From: Trichosphaerium sp. ATCC 40318
Lineage: Eukaryota; Discosea; Flabellinia; Trichosidae
NCBI GenBank assembly: GCA_038496445.1
Contig: JALMLS010000015.1
Coordinates: 620,001 to 684,000, forward strand
Direction: 5' to 3'
Length of the DNA stretch: 64,000 nucleotides
A program made the position numbers and the translations under genes. The notes under the pieces are model-generated. The model did no database searches. It was not told the DNA's origin and saw only the letters and a list, made by a program, of their open reading frames with translations. Within the stretch, counting starts at the first letter, position 1. Each line of letters opens with the position of its first letter. Below are positions 49,241 to 60,874 of the stretch, one piece after another.

Positions 49241-50419
49241 CTAATGCTGTTTATTTTCAGTACTTTTTTTTGTTTTAGTCACTTTAGCTTTTTTCTTTCG
49301 TGGTGGATCAGGTGCGAAAGCAGAAGGACATAAACCATCAGAAAGGGTACATTGAGTACACTTTGCTCCTCTAGGAGAGCAGATAGTCTGACCAAACCCA
49401 ACAAACAAGTGGTTAATACCACCTTTTCCCCAATGAGCTTTAGGCAGCCACTCTTCGAGATCTTTTCTTGTTTGCTCTGCAGAGTTTGTCTTAGGAACCC
49501 ACCCAAGGCGCCCACAAATTCTATTAACGTGAATGTCAACACCAATACCAATTGGTCTAAAACAAAGCAACAGGTGTTAATAACTTGTGAATTGAATACT
49601 GTACGTACTTATCCCAAGCGTATGCCATTATCAAAAACGCAGTTTTTTTGCCAACGCCTGGTAATGAAACAAGTCCTTAAGACAAGTTAGACCTTAGATA
49701 CCACCTTCCATGTACCTTTGAGTGTACTAGGTATATCACCATCATAGTCATCTATAATAATTGAAGAGAGGTTCTGTAAACATCAGATTATCAAAAACAC
49801 AGTAGCAACGTGATTACACTTACTTTCAAATACTGAACTTTTTTGTTGTAGAACGCTACACCAATAAGCATCTCTCCAATTGTGTCGTCTTCTGTATCAA
49901 TGATATTCTGAGGAGTAAGTCCATGTTCTAGAAGCTTCCACGAAAATTTAGAAACAATCGTCTTTTGGCATGCGACAAACCTTTGTCATAGCTCTGTTCA
50001 TCATTGCGTCTTTTGTTTGCGATGACAACATTATAGCAATCAAAAGATGAAATCTGCTTTCTTTTTGTGGGTATCCGCCCTCCATCCACCTATCACATCC
50101 CATTTCATCCTTAGAAACACAAGTTAATGTTTGCCACGAAGAATCGGATAAACCGGAATCTGATGGTTCAACCCTTGGATTGTACTTACAACGGGTGCAG
50201 TAGTTCTTTTTCTCAACTCTGTGATGGCTTCGTATTGTTTTAACCAGCCTTTTGGCTCTACAGCTAAGTTTAGCTTAAAACGGCTACAAAAAATTAAACA
50301 ACGCTACCATTAGTCTTACCTTTGCTTCCGTCATCGGTTTTTGACTCGTATTCTATGTTTATCAACTTTCGCTTTTTGTTTGGTTTAGTTTTCGTTGATG
50401 GCTTTGTTGCTTCTTCCAT
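49241..50419 (-). CDS. endonuclease III homologue (bifunctional DNA glycosylase/AP lyase)
   Basis: Start MEEATKPSTKTKPNKKRKL (basic, nuclear-localisation-like), several introns, stop at 49241. It removes oxidised pyrimidines in base excision repair. HhH motif LVSLPGVGKKTAFLIMAYAW with the catalytic Lys, then GVDIHVNRICGRLGWV with the catalytic Asp. Upstream are SRFHLLIAIMLSSQTKD and TIGEMLIGVAFYNKKVQYLK, matching NTH1. The Fe-S cluster region reads CSPRGAKCTQCTLSDGLC, that is C-x6-C-x2-C-x6-C, one residue longer than the usual C-x6-C-x2-C-x5-C. The tail is Lys-rich (PPRKKKAKVTKTKK). Some exon joins near 49700 and 49960 are approximate. Confidence 0.9.
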
Positions 50420-50860
50420 TGTCTATTTTATAAGTAGCTTCGTACGTTGGGATATAATTTGTGAAATACAACGCTAGTAGAAGCTGATAAGTTGGCTCTT
50501 TTTCTATTAGAATGCAAAGTATTCACTGAACTCTAGTTTAGTTTTAACTTGTTCGCTTGTCAATAAACAAATATTGTACTGTATAAATACCCTCTACACA
50601 ATGTATAAATCGTGTTCGTACTGTGTATGGATTATAAAGCGCCTACACGATAGAATATTCCCAGTAAAACCATTATTACTGAAAAATTGACTTGTATTTA
50701 GTAGAAAACTCGATATTTCCATAAATCACGTTGGTAGTTGAATTCACTACTGCAAGACTCAAGCACTATTTCTTGGTACCTTGTGACTAGACCATGGTAC
50801 ATGATGTAGACGCAAAACAAAAAATACTTACATTTATTAATACTTACATACATCCAGTTT
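50420..50860. other. intergenic, no gene seen
   Basis: Between NTH-type gene start (minus) and the end of the MORN-type gene. A short frame overlapping the MORN gene in another register (50698-50958) is not supported. Confidence 0.3.
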
Positions 50861-51427
50861 TTACCAGACATATTGAAACTGTTTCCACAAGTTACCATTA
50901 TCATACCACTTCTTACACTCTCCTTCACGTCTATCATTAACATAATTGCTCTTTTCAACCAACTGTCCTATGTAATTCCATTTCTTATACTCTCCTTCTC
51001 TCTTGCCATTGACATATTGGCAATGCTCCCATAGCTGACCATTATCACACCAGTTTTTACAATCTCCTTCGAGTTTGCCTTTGACATATTGACATTGTGT
51101 CCTCAATTTACCATTGATCCACCACACTTGGCTCTCTCCGTGTGCTACGCCATTGATATAAGTGCGCTTCTCATAGATTCTTCCGTTGGGGTGCCACTTC
51201 TTGTACTCTCCGTGTAGCTTTCCATCTCGGAAAAAACACTCGACGCGATTTATTTCTACATGGGCAAAAGGCTGCTTAATCCATTTTCCATGCTTTCTTA
51301 AGTCAGTGTTAAACCTAGTCGTAATAGCCGTGTGTTTTGAAAGGAGAGGTAATTTTATATATCCCTCGTAGTCTACGTTGGTAATTTCAAGGTGCATATC
51401 TTTAGGGAGGTTCAAAAGGCAGAGCAT
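50861..51427 (-). CDS. F-box-like protein with MORN/YwqK-type repeats (short paralogue)
   Basis: Single exon, 188 aa. N-terminus LPKDMHLEITNVDYEGYIKL with PLLSKHTAITTRF mirrors the N-terminus of the larger paralogue at 56248 and has F-box-like spacing. Then six repeats of about 23 residues of the type NGQLWEHCQYVNGKREGEYK. Such YwqK/MORN_2 repeats form extended beta hairpins and are used for protein or membrane binding. The gene may be an adaptor with a repeat-based recognition surface. It ends with an abrupt FQYVW stop partway through a repeat, so the C-terminus may be truncated relative to its relative. Confidence 0.7.
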   Translation of the reverse strand: MLCLLNLPKDMHLEITNVDYEGYIKLPLLSKHTAITTRFNTDLRKHGKWIKQPFAHVEINRVECFFRDGKLHGEYKKWHPNGRIYEKRTYINGVAHGESQVWWINGKLRTQCQYVKGKLEGDCKNWCDNGQLWEHCQYVNGKREGEYKKWNYIGQLVEKSNYVNDRREGECKKWYDNGNLWKQFQYVW

Positions 51428-52146
51428 CTAAACCGTAACTAAGAGGGTAACATTGATCTGATACTAAACTACGGACCTTTTATATCTTAAAGATCTTGCG
51501 TACAGGAAGGATATTTATGTTTTCAAGGCGCCTAGATGCAGTAGCTGTCTAAAGGTTGGAGAATTTGATTATTTTGAGAGCTAAGTTTAGGCACACTTAA
51601 ACAAAATGCTAAGTTACGGCAGTAACATTTGCTGTATTTAGATAAAAAGAGTGTGAGTTGTATCGATAAAATCAGCGTACCGGAGATGTAATTTGAATTA
51701 ACTTCAACTTTTTATCTATAAATACATAACAAAAAACTACGTTTATTCGATGACGAAGAAAGTAAAATATGTGGACGGAGATAATAGCGGTCAAAAAAGA
51801 TCCGGAGACAGGTAAATGCTGAAGCTATTACTATTTCTACACGGTAAAAACTATACTTTATTTTTAGTTAGGCTACTGGTATACTACGTAAGATAAGAAC
51901 GAATAAAAAATAAAACGCAAATAAAATACAGTCTCGAAACAGCGTGCTCAATAATTTTAAGAAAACCATTATCTATGTCTGCCCTCGTATTGGCACATGT
52001 GACATCCGAAAGGGTAGCCATGTGACTATTTGTTCGTGCTACGTTGAAAAAAAAACTCGTTAAGTTGTTTAGTAATTCATGTGGATTACGCGAAAGAATT
52101 CTACATTGTTGATATTGAATTGACTTATGGCTATTGATTCGTTCAC
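51428..52146. other. intergenic, no gene seen
   Basis: AT-rich. A 190-codon minus-strand frame at 51884-52456 runs across the tail relic in the wrong register and lacks recognisable features, so it is not called. Otherwise empty. Confidence 0.3.
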
Positions 52147-52215
52147 TTTCTGAGAGACCAAGGCACAATTGCCTTTCGGAGAGGTTTGTCCACAAATACA
52201 GAAATGATGGTATCT
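52147..52215 (-). pseudogene. relic tail exon of surface-protein family
   Basis: Minus strand encodes VDKPLRKAIVPWSLRK followed directly by TGA. This is the cytoplasmic-tail signature of the surface proteins at 52488, 57881 and 62074 (KPLRKAIVPWSLR). Nothing upstream resembles the rest of such a gene, so this is the last exon of a lost family member. Confidence 0.75.
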
Positions 52216-52487
52216 GTTCCAACAACAATGTAGTGATATGATACCTGGTATAATGGGCGCTGGAGAAAGTGCCATTTCTGTGAAGCTGCACGTTGTCCAG
52301 AGTGTTCAGCCGTTGTTTGGACAAAGGAACATTGACGTGGGACGGTAGAAAAATTCGAGAAAATATTTTGAAAACGTTGAGGAAAAAAGAAACGATTTTG
52401 GCCTTGTGATTAAATAAACACGAGGCAAGATATCTTCTGATGGCTTTTGTACGCATAAAAAGTTAGATTGTATGTTTTATTTTATAG

Positions 52488-54944
52488 CTAAAAGGCTGAG
52501 GTATTTGCTTGGCTCATAGCTGCCAATTGGTTTCCACTTCTGAGAGACCAAGGTACAATTGCCTTTCGGAGAGGTTTGACCACAAACACAGAAATGGTGA
52601 ACACAACACATACCTGTGTCAAAAAAAGTAAGCATGGTGTAATTAATGATGTACACTACATACCAACAAGAATACAAATGTTACACCAAGTGCTATTGCC
52701 ATAGTACTACTCTCAGTACTTTTAGTAGAACATTTATCTTGTGTTAGAAATACAACAAGTCCTGTTGTTGACAGCTGCTGATCATGATCAACACAATCGT
52801 AAGTGATGACTTGAGCAGTCCCATTTATACAAGGTGATGAAATAGCATTGATCTCTTTATCAGATGATGTGTCCACTCCTGATACATCAATCACAAATGA
52901 ACTGTTTTGTAGTATCACTAAGCATCCTAAATACAAGAAAAATGTAAATACAGTACTGATTACATATTATACGACAATACTTTACCTTTTACAGTAAGAA
53001 TAGGAGTTGTTTCATCATCGAATACTAGAATCACTTCACCTTTGTTTGTAAAATCACCTTCGATCACTGTAGGTGCACTTACAGTCACAGTGGTATCCGG
53101 AGTTATGATAATATTTGATTCAATGACACATGTTGTCGTTGGATCGCATTGAAGACAAGAATTACTCTCACATTCAACTGGTTTGTTGTGAGCACTTTGT
53201 GTTGGAGGAAGCGATGGCTGCGTGATTAGTGAGGTTGGTGAATCAGTGGTCGGAGCAGTAGTGAATGGTGTGAGCTTTGCTAGAATATATTAAGAACTGT
53301 CTATTCCTCATGTTACGTACGAATACATTGAAACAAACCATCATGCGGTTCAATAAAGGCAATGTAAAATTCATATATAACCTTATTTCACAGTTAAGAA
53401 AAATAACATAAAACTCCTTTTAACGCACAACAAGAATACATTGGTTTCTGTCGAGAATACCTTCTAACTTATTAGACTCAGTAAGTGGTACACTCTTCAT
53501 TAAAGGATTGTCCTGTTAATTTTTAGTTTGTTGTGAGCGCTATAGACTCACCAATTGTGCGGTTGAAGAAAAAATCACACTTCTGTTCGCTATGTCATAG
53601 CGCAAGTATATGAATGGAGATACTTGTGATATATCAAAAGTGTTTACTGCAATTGATGGCGCAGCATAGGTAAACGCTATATTCTTTTCAGTATATGAAG
53701 CGAAGCCACATGCCATGTGAGGCACTTCAAATTGTGCTGTAACCGCCGTATACAGCTCTCTCTCGATTGTAATAACCAAAGCTGATGTGAATGGATTGTA
53801 GTCAAGGAATACTATCTTTGTTATATCATCTGTTTGATTCAATACATATTGTGTAACGTTCTTGAAGTGAAGGTTAATTCTTAGTCAAGTTACATACGAG
53901 GCTGCTAAAGACGTACAATCTGTAGAAGGATATCAGAGAATGTAAACTTAATATTATTGCCATTTATTGATGCATGTAGAAAACATGTAGGACTAAGTAC
54001 TGTGAACGCTGAATCTATTTTACCCACATCTATGTTAACTACACCAACACAAAGTCAGCGTATCACTGATTTGTTTTGATTTAGAAGTACGTACTAAGCA
54101 TAGGTCCTGTTGATTGTCTTAAATCATACGTATCGGCAAAATCACCAATTCCCACAAAATGAAAATTAGCAAAGTATTGACCTAACGCTGAGTTAGAGCC
54201 TAAATCATAATTTTGTCGTACCAAATCTTGAGAGGAATGTGTATGATTTCACAGTGCCATAGTCTACATTTGGAACCACAACTGTTGAATTGACTGAAAT
54301 GTTCTAAGAAGCACGTGAGTGCGGATTATAAAAAGACTGATGTGGCACCTGCGCTGCTAGATTGATGTTAAAGAATGTAACAGCAAAGCCCATTTCGGTT
54401 TTGTGAAGCATAGCAAACGTTAGAGAATCGCTCGTATCAGTTGAAACAGTGAGATCAGGGTATTCAATGCCTGGAATGAACAAAGGTGCAAACGTGTGAT
54501 TATCAGCGAGGCAATCTGTGGTAAGCGAAGTGAATAGTAATACAATAAGGTTTAATTACCTTCAATGGTTGTCACTCGGAGTAATATACCTTGCTCTGGT
54601 ACCTCTACATGTTATTAGCAACACATCTCGATGCAAGATACTTTTGAAAAACTTTTGGTATAAATCACAAGTCTCTACAAAAAGATTACTTCGCACCATT
54701 TCGCGCATCAGCAGCAAAAATGTAATACGTTGTATTGTATGTTTCTACAGCGCCCATTACTTGGCCAGAAAGCAATCTTACGTTTGGTACTGATAGTATT
54801 CCACTATAATAAAACTGATCCACTTGCGGCGTTTGCGCGAAGGATACTAACACCATCAATTAAAACATAACTAAATGACAACATACCTGTCGATAACAAT
54901 ATCGAGAGAGCCAGAAAAATGGCAGGTGATGCAGTAGCTACCAT
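52488..54944 (-). CDS. type I membrane surface protein S1
   Basis: Multi-exon, start MVATASPAIFLALSILLSTV (signal peptide, cleavage near SFA-QTP) at 54944, stop TAG at 52488. The ectodomain is beta-rich with a repeated motif around F-x-P-x-FIPG and YNTTYYIFAADA, then a Thr/Pro/Ser stalk (LTPFTTAPTTDSPTSLITQ), a conserved domain with ESNSCLQCDPTTTCVI and VIEGDFTNKGEVILVF, FVIDVSGVDTSSDKEI, and a TM helix (MAIALGVTFVFLLV with VVFTISVFVV). The basic tail KPLRKAIVPWSLR ends NTSAF. It is likely glycosylated and exposed, for adhesion or recognition; no ligand is indicated. Some internal exon joins were not traced. Confidence 0.75.
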
Positions 54945-54978
54945 GCTTATCAATCTTTAGCTTCGTTTCGGGTATTGT

Positions 54979-54984
54979 CACGTG
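54979..54984. promoter_or_regulatory. CACGTG palindrome upstream of S1
   Basis: The word TATTGTCACGTG precedes S1 and occurs again, as TATTGTCACGTGG, just upstream of S2 (60463-60475). Its repetition at the same place in two paralogues makes it a candidate bHLH or bZIP binding site, but it may just reflect shared ancestry. Confidence 0.4.
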
Positions 54985-55822
54985 ATGACGCTATATTAAG
55001 GATGGTTAATTAAGGAGTCAAAAAACGTGAACCACTTAAAACTAACCATAATTATCTACAAGAACAACTCCGCTTCGATTCTCAAACTTCAAAATGTGAA
55101 AAAATTAGTAAAACAGTAAAGTGTTCCAGGAAAAATGCTCTGCAAAGTTTCTTTAGTTCTTCCGTATTTACTGTTGTACTGGTTATCCTAACTCCTTAAA
55201 AGGGTAATTTTAGCAGATTAGTGTGGCTTAGTGTTCACTGGCATAGTGGATTTCGTTGCTGGGCTCATAGACGGTAAATCTACGCTCATTCAGTGTATTA
55301 CGGCGCTTTTAGACTTATTGGAGCAACTTTATTTGAAATCGCGATCAATCTTGTATTGGCCTTCGCTTCCAGCAAACATACCGAATATTGGCACGTGAGT
55401 ATTCTTATTTGGATTATTTCGTACTAGTTGGGTCTTGTACTGCTATTATACTCTGGAATTGTGTAAAGCGCGTGATAAGAGTTTACAGGTGAATGACCCT
55501 CTTTTAAACGGAAAACCTAAATAAAAAAAAGTGTCATGGCGTTGCTTACAGCCATAGTATGGTACGCTAAACGATTACTTACGCTATTCATTAATGTTGT
55601 TCAAGGTATATGCTTGTTTCTATGTTTCAATTGTAGGTGGCATGCTATATAAGGAAGTCTAGCTTACAGCTACGCCAAAAAGAGGTCAAGACCACTCCCC
55701 GGTCTGTATGTTTTGTATCTGGTGCTACTGTTTCATTTCTTGCCATTCTAAGCACGTGGCACAATAAATAAACAGGTTGAGATTTTATATCAGCAAAGCT
55801 TGTCACTTTTTTGATTGTTTAG

Positions 55823-55890
55823 TATTTTTTACGTTAATAATTTCATTCAAGTGTAATGAAAGAAACAATCACAAATTAACGTAAAAAATA
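55823..55890. repeat. long perfect inverted repeat (hairpin)
   Basis: TATTTTTTACGTTAAT (55823-55838) and its exact reverse complement ATTAACGTAAAAAATA (55875-55890), with an inner pair TTTCATT/AATGAAA (55841-55847 and 55855-55861). It forms a stem-loop in the intergenic region. It could be a fold-back element, a miniature transposon remnant or a processed hairpin RNA. Confidence 0.75.
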
Positions 55891-56247
55891 TTGTGCTTCG
55901 TGAAGACCTAATGTTAGGTATCCAGTGCATTAAATCAAGCACAGAATCACGTTTAGTCAAGAGCTCAAAAATTACAGTATGACCTTGATTGACTGAACGC
56001 ACAACTTATCGTAAAACGCACATGGTGCTCAACTAAGATTATCCGAAACGACTTAGCAAGTGTCAACAATAAGCTGTACACGTGATTGTGTTATTTAGGT
56101 TATATATTCAAAGAATTTATATTAACGCTCTTTAACAGCATGTCATTACTACGCTGCTAATAATCAATGAATGATAAAGGGCTATTTGAATATAAAACCA
56201 AATGGAATTAACACACAAGGTAGTTACGTCTAGTACCTATCACACTA

Positions 56248-57696
56248 ATGACATATCAGAGCTATACCAAAAAAGTGGATCATTGTGGTATATCGTGCCT
56301 CCCAGTTGAGCTGCAACTTGATATTTTAGATTTAGACTTTGAAGTTTACATCAAGTGGCCGCTTTTATCAAGGTACACAGCATTGACAAGGTTTGACAGC
56401 AACCTGGAAAAACATGGAAAGTGGGTACAATATCACTATAATTATAGCTGGCAACTGAAAGTTCGAGAGTATTTCAGGCACGGTCTGCGTCATGGAACAC
56501 GCACAGAGTGGGGAATAAACGGTGATTTAGATAGCGAGCACCAATACATAAATGGTAAATTGGAAGGAGCGCGCACGTGGTTTGGCGTAGGCCTATCGAA
56601 GAAGCGGTGCTACTACTCTAATGATAAGCGAGAAGGAGAGTATAGTAGCTGGAGTTGTTTTGGCCTATTGCAAGAGCAGTACCATTTTGTCAATGATAAG
56701 CTAGAAGGCGAGTACAAGTGTTGGTATTCACATGGCCAGCCTGATAAACAGTGTTATTACATCAATGATAAGTTGTATGGGGAGTGCAAGTATTGGTATT
56801 ATACTGGCCATTTGAAAGAACAATGTTATTACATCGATGGCGAACAACAGGGAGAGTACAAGTATTGGTATGAAAATGGCCAATTGAAAGAACAATGCTA
56901 TTACATCAACGATAAGAGGGAAGGAGAATACAAATGTAGGTATGACAGTGGCCAATTGAAAGAACAATGTTATTACATCAATGATATTCGGGAAGGAGAA
57001 TACAAATGGTGGTATGAAAGTGGACAACTGAAAGAACAATATTATTACATCAATGATAAGCGAGAAGGAGAGTACAAGTATTGGTATGACAGTGGCCAAT
57101 TGAAAGAACAATGCTATTACATCAATGATAAGCGAGAAGGGCAGTTCAAGGAGTGGAGTTATAATGGTCGCTTGATCGTTTGCATGACATTTGTAACTGG
57201 GAAGATAAAAGAAGAACAGCAATATGAATATTGGTATGGCAATGACCTATTGAAGGAACAATGTTGTTATATTAATGGCAAGCGAGAAGGAGAGTGCAAA
57301 TATTGGTATGACAATGGCCAATTAAAAGAACAATGTTATTATATTGATGACGAACGACAGGGAGAGTACAAGTATTGGTATGAAAATGGCCAATTGAAAG
57401 AGCAATGCTATTACATCAATAATAGGCGGTATGAGGAGTTCAAGTATTGGTATGACAGTGGCCAATTGAAAGAACAATGCTATTACATCAATGGTAAGCG
57501 AGAAGGAGAGTACAAGTATTGGCGTGACAATGGCCAATTAAAAGAACAATGCTATTACATCAATGATAAGCGAGAAGGGCAGTTCAAGGAGTGGAGTAAT
57601 GGTCGCTTGATAGTTCACATGACGTTTGTAACTGGGATGATAAAAGAAGTACATCAATATGAATATTGTGGTCATATCCTTCAAGCCCCATCATAA
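56248..57696 (+). CDS. F-box-like protein with ~16 MORN/YwqK-type repeats
   Basis: Single exon, 482 aa. N-terminus CLPVELQLDILDLDFEVYIK with PLLSRYTAL is F-box-like. The rest is about 16 repeats of 23-24 residues with consensus GQLKEQCYYINDKREGEYKY. The array is built on two levels: a block of several units closed by a unit GRLIVCMTFVTGKIKEE occurs twice, the second ending GRLIVHMTFVTGMIKEV. The nucleotide sequence is also highly repetitive, so length should vary by unequal crossover. YwqK/MORN_2 proteins typically bind partners or membranes through the repeat surface. The short paralogue lies at 50861. Confidence 0.8.
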   Translation: MTYQSYTKKVDHCGISCLPVELQLDILDLDFEVYIKWPLLSRYTALTRFDSNLEKHGKWVQYHYNYSWQLKVREYFRHGLRHGTRTEWGINGDLDSEHQYINGKLEGARTWFGVGLSKKRCYYSNDKREGEYSSWSCFGLLQEQYHFVNDKLEGEYKCWYSHGQPDKQCYYINDKLYGECKYWYYTGHLKEQCYYIDGEQQGEYKYWYENGQLKEQCYYINDKREGEYKCRYDSGQLKEQCYYINDIREGEYKWWYESGQLKEQYYYINDKREGEYKYWYDSGQLKEQCYYINDKREGQFKEWSYNGRLIVCMTFVTGKIKEEQQYEYWYGNDLLKEQCCYINGKREGECKYWYDNGQLKEQCYYIDDERQGEYKYWYENGQLKEQCYYINNRRYEEFKYWYDSGQLKEQCYYINGKREGEYKYWRDNGQLKEQCYYINDKREGQFKEWSNGRLIVHMTFVTGMIKEVHQYEYCGHILQAPS

Positions 57697-57880
57697 GACA
57701 GCATTGACAATCTGGAGAAAAAGGAATAAATCATCCATGAAAGACATATGTGGTGTAAAACTGGCATGTGGTTTACTATACAGGCATAACTGTTGTAGGA
57801 AAATAAAGAGAATAGCTTTGAGTTTATTGTGGAAAAACTGCTGTCACAGTTGTAGCTTTAATTATTTTTGAAACGAAATG
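57697..57880. other. spacer, left end of tandem duplication unit
   Basis: Downstream of the MORN gene. From about 57745 the sequence (CATATGTGGTGTAAAACTGG...) recurs at about 61925, marking one end of the tandemly duplicated ~4.2 kb unit. Confidence 0.55.
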
Positions 57881-60461
57881 TTATAAGGCTGAGTTATTTA
57901 CTTGGTTCATGGCAAGTTGTTCTTTTGGTTTTCTGAGAGACCAAGGTACAATCACCTTTCTTAGAGGTCGAAAGACAAACACAGCTACGATTATCACTGC
58001 CAAAATCTAAAAAAATGACAATTAAGTGGAAATGTTTCCTACGAGTTACAAAGACAACTTACCAATAAGAATCCAAATGTTACTCCAAGTGATATTGCTA
58101 TTGTGTTGCTATTATTGGAGCATTCTCCTGCTATGATAAGCAATACAAGCCCAGTTGACAAAATTGTTGTTCATGATCAACACAATCACGAGTGATGACT
58201 TGAACAGTGCCATTTATACAAGGTGATGAAATAACATTGATCTCTTTATCAGATGATGTGTCCACTCCTGATACATCAATCACAAATGAACTGTTTGGTA
58301 GTATCACTAAGCATCCTAAATACAAGAAAAATGTAAATACAGTGATTACATATGACAATATCATACCTTTTACAGTAAGAATAGGAGTTGTTTCATCATC
58401 GAATACTAGAATCACTTCACCTTTGTTTGTGAAATCACCTTCGATCACTGTAGGCGCTATTACGCTCACAGTAGTATCAGACGGTACAATAACGTTCGTT
58501 CCAATGACGCATGTTGTCATTGGATCGCATTGAAGACAAGAACTATTTGTACACTCAACTGTTTTTTTTGGCGCAGTCGGCAATATAGATGGAGCTACAG
58601 GCAAAACGGCGGAAGGAGCAATATGAAATGACGGAAAAGAGCTTGGTGCTGACGGATACACAGATGGAGATACAGGCGTAAGGGTAGAAGGACCACTATG
58701 AACCGACGGAATAGATGTTGGCACTGATGGAGACATTGTTGGTTGCGAAGTGCTAATCGTGGCTTTGATAATAATTAATACTGAACTGCTTTGTTAATTA
58801 CGTACAACAATTAAATAAATAATCACGTGATTGAATAAAGGCAGTGTATTGGTTTGTTTCTGATGATAGCAACACCTTTGATTTTAAGATCGTAAGAAAA
58901 ATAAAGTAGAGGGACATCGAACAACGTACAACAAGAAGGCAGTATTGTTTGTCAAGAATGCCTTGGATTACTGTTAGATTACCATTTTGAGTTGTTATTT
59001 CCTTCTGTAATGTGTTATTCTACGTAACATGTTAACTCCAAAAGTTTACGTATTAGCAATACCATTTGTGGACTTGAGGAAAAAGATACTGTACTTGTAC
59101 TTTCGTTGAAGTGAATATAGATGAAAGGAGATACTTGTGATATATCTTTCGTGTTTACAGCTATTGTAGGCGCTTCATCAACAGGTATAAGATATTCGAA
59201 CAAGGGCACAGGAATCGAATATATTTCTGTTGCGAAACCCAAACGTTTTATCTTTATGGTTCCAAACTGGAATTGTGTTATAACAGAAATTCCTGTTTCT
59301 AGGAGTGTTTGCATAACACCAGACCTTCCTGAATTAAACTCAAGAAATTGAATTGACTGTATTCCAGTTTGATTGACAATATTGGAGATATCACTTGTAT
59401 CCCAATCCCCAAGCTAAAATCATTAGAACCTTTTGTCAGTTAGTTGTAAGAATGTACAATATTAAACCCAGATGTATTGAAGATTCGAAATGTGACATTT
59501 TGTTCGTAAGCACGCATCTGATGTAAGTAAGTAGTGTTTAGCATGATGATTGAGAACGTCGAATCTAATGCTGTATTATTTCCATCTACATTAAGTAAGT
59601 GGATTGAACACTTGACAAGATAGTGTACGGTGAATGAGTGTTGGTTCTTTGTATTGATAAATCTCAAACATCTTTTCTGTACTCTCCTCTGTGTTAATAA
59701 AATGAACAAAATATCGACCTAAAACTTGTCATTTCCAATATAGTGTCTAGCTTCATACCTGCATTTGACACGAAAGTGTACGATGTTGCGGAGTCTACTT
59801 GACCTTCAAATGAAACAGTAGAATTTGTTAAAATGGCCTTTCTAATTTCAGCACGTGATAGAAAGTAATTTTGGAGGAACCTTCGTTGGCATGTCAAGGC
59901 TCAAGAATATTGCCCCAAAGCTAGTTTCGTTTCTATGCATCACAACAAATTTTGGAGAATCGCTTAGGTCGACAGTATTGGTTAACTTGGGTTCTCTGAC
60001 GCCTGGAATGAAGAATGGCATGAACGTTTGGTTGCCAGCAAGCCAATCTATTGCCGATAGATAAGTAAAAATAAAACATGTTCTTTGCTTACCATCAATG
60101 GTAGTCACTGATATAGTTATACCGGGAATAGCAAACACTACAAAGCAGGTAAAAAGAGTGTAATATTTAGAGTGTAATTTTTATTTCAGGTGCACCTGCG
60201 TTTGCTGCGAAGATATAGTATGTGGCGTCACGTGTTTCTAAACAGCCCATATTCGATACACCGATTGATGATATTCCAGGACCTTGTAATATGTGACGCG
60301 ACTCAAAAAACTCATCTAATGGCGGTGTTGACGCGAACGCTGCTATAAAATAAACATCAATATCTCTTTCTATCTATTTGGGTTTCATTACCAGGCATTG
60401 ATAATACGATTGAGTACATCATAATACTCACAACATAACTAAACATCTGCTTGTTCTTCAT
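57881..60461 (-). pseudogene. surface protein S2, frameshifted before the TM segment
   Basis: Same plan as S1: start at 60461 with signal peptide (MKNKQMFSYVVSIMMYSIVL), beta-rich ectodomain (RHILQGPGISSIGVSNMGC, MPFFIPGVREPKL), Ser/Pro stalk (SVPTSIPSVHSGPSTLTP), SSCLQCDPMTTCVI, VIEGDFTNKGEVILVF. At 58159-58165 it has CAACAATTTTG where S3 has CAACAACTTTTG, one base fewer. The frame then ends after LGLYCLS, before the TM helix that the DNA still encodes (ISLGVTFGFLL, IIVAVFVF, RPLRKVIVPWSLR, end NSAL). The product would be secreted, not membrane-bound. It could be a recent pseudogene or a soluble form; a sequencing error must be excluded. Confidence 0.7.
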
Positions 60462-60874
60462 ATATTGTCACGTGGTTGAGATTGTTCACGTGTTGATATG
60501 ACTATTTGGGTCAAGGCTATTAGCACAGACCATACTATATGCCTTTCAACAATACACACTAGGGGGAAAGTTGAGAGTATACTGGAAGTTTTTTCAAGGT
60601 GTCGTTTCTCTAAAAAAAGGATTGGAGATTTCAACAACTTCATATCACTAAAAACGATTGTGTACAAGCGTATAGAAGCGAAAACTCACATAAAAAAATA
60701 GTTTCGCGAATATACAGTTCCGTGACATATTTAATTTAATTGACAATTCAAGTCAAATCATAAAATTCTTGTTCGCTTAACATTAAACATCATCAAAAAG
60801 AAAGGTTTGGTTTGTGATTAAGTTGAATGGAGCTCGATAGAATGTGTTTGGATAGTTTGCTTTGATGGAAGATG
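60462..60874. other. intergenic, promoter side of S2
   Basis: CACGTG at 60469-60474 and 60487-60492. A 67-codon plus-strand frame at 60498 has no features. Nothing else recognised. Confidence 0.35.

Larger units (their letters stand above)
54945..56247. other. divergent intergenic region S1 / MORN gene
   Basis: About 1.3 kb without a supported gene. CACGTG at 54979-54984 (35 bp upstream of S1) and words at 55391, 55754 and 56081. It holds the strong hairpin at 55823-55890. No long frames. Confidence 0.4.

Noticed and set aside
51884-52456. 190-codon minus-strand open frame
   Set aside because: It reads the tail relic in the wrong register, where the correct register gives KPLRKAIVPWSLR; no domain or signal seen.
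56728-57537. Minus-strand hydrophobic frames opposite the MORN repeats
   Set aside because: They repeat with the same period as the sense repeats and are simple complements of them.
56500-57660. CRISPR-like array
   Set aside because: Regular repeats are in-frame protein repeats of a eukaryotic-type gene with no unique spacers.
50861-57696. Giant-virus insertion, suggested by MORN repeats and F-box proteins
   Set aside because: MORN and F-box genes are common in amoebae; no capsid, polymerase or other viral hallmark is present, and neighbours are intron-rich cellular genes.
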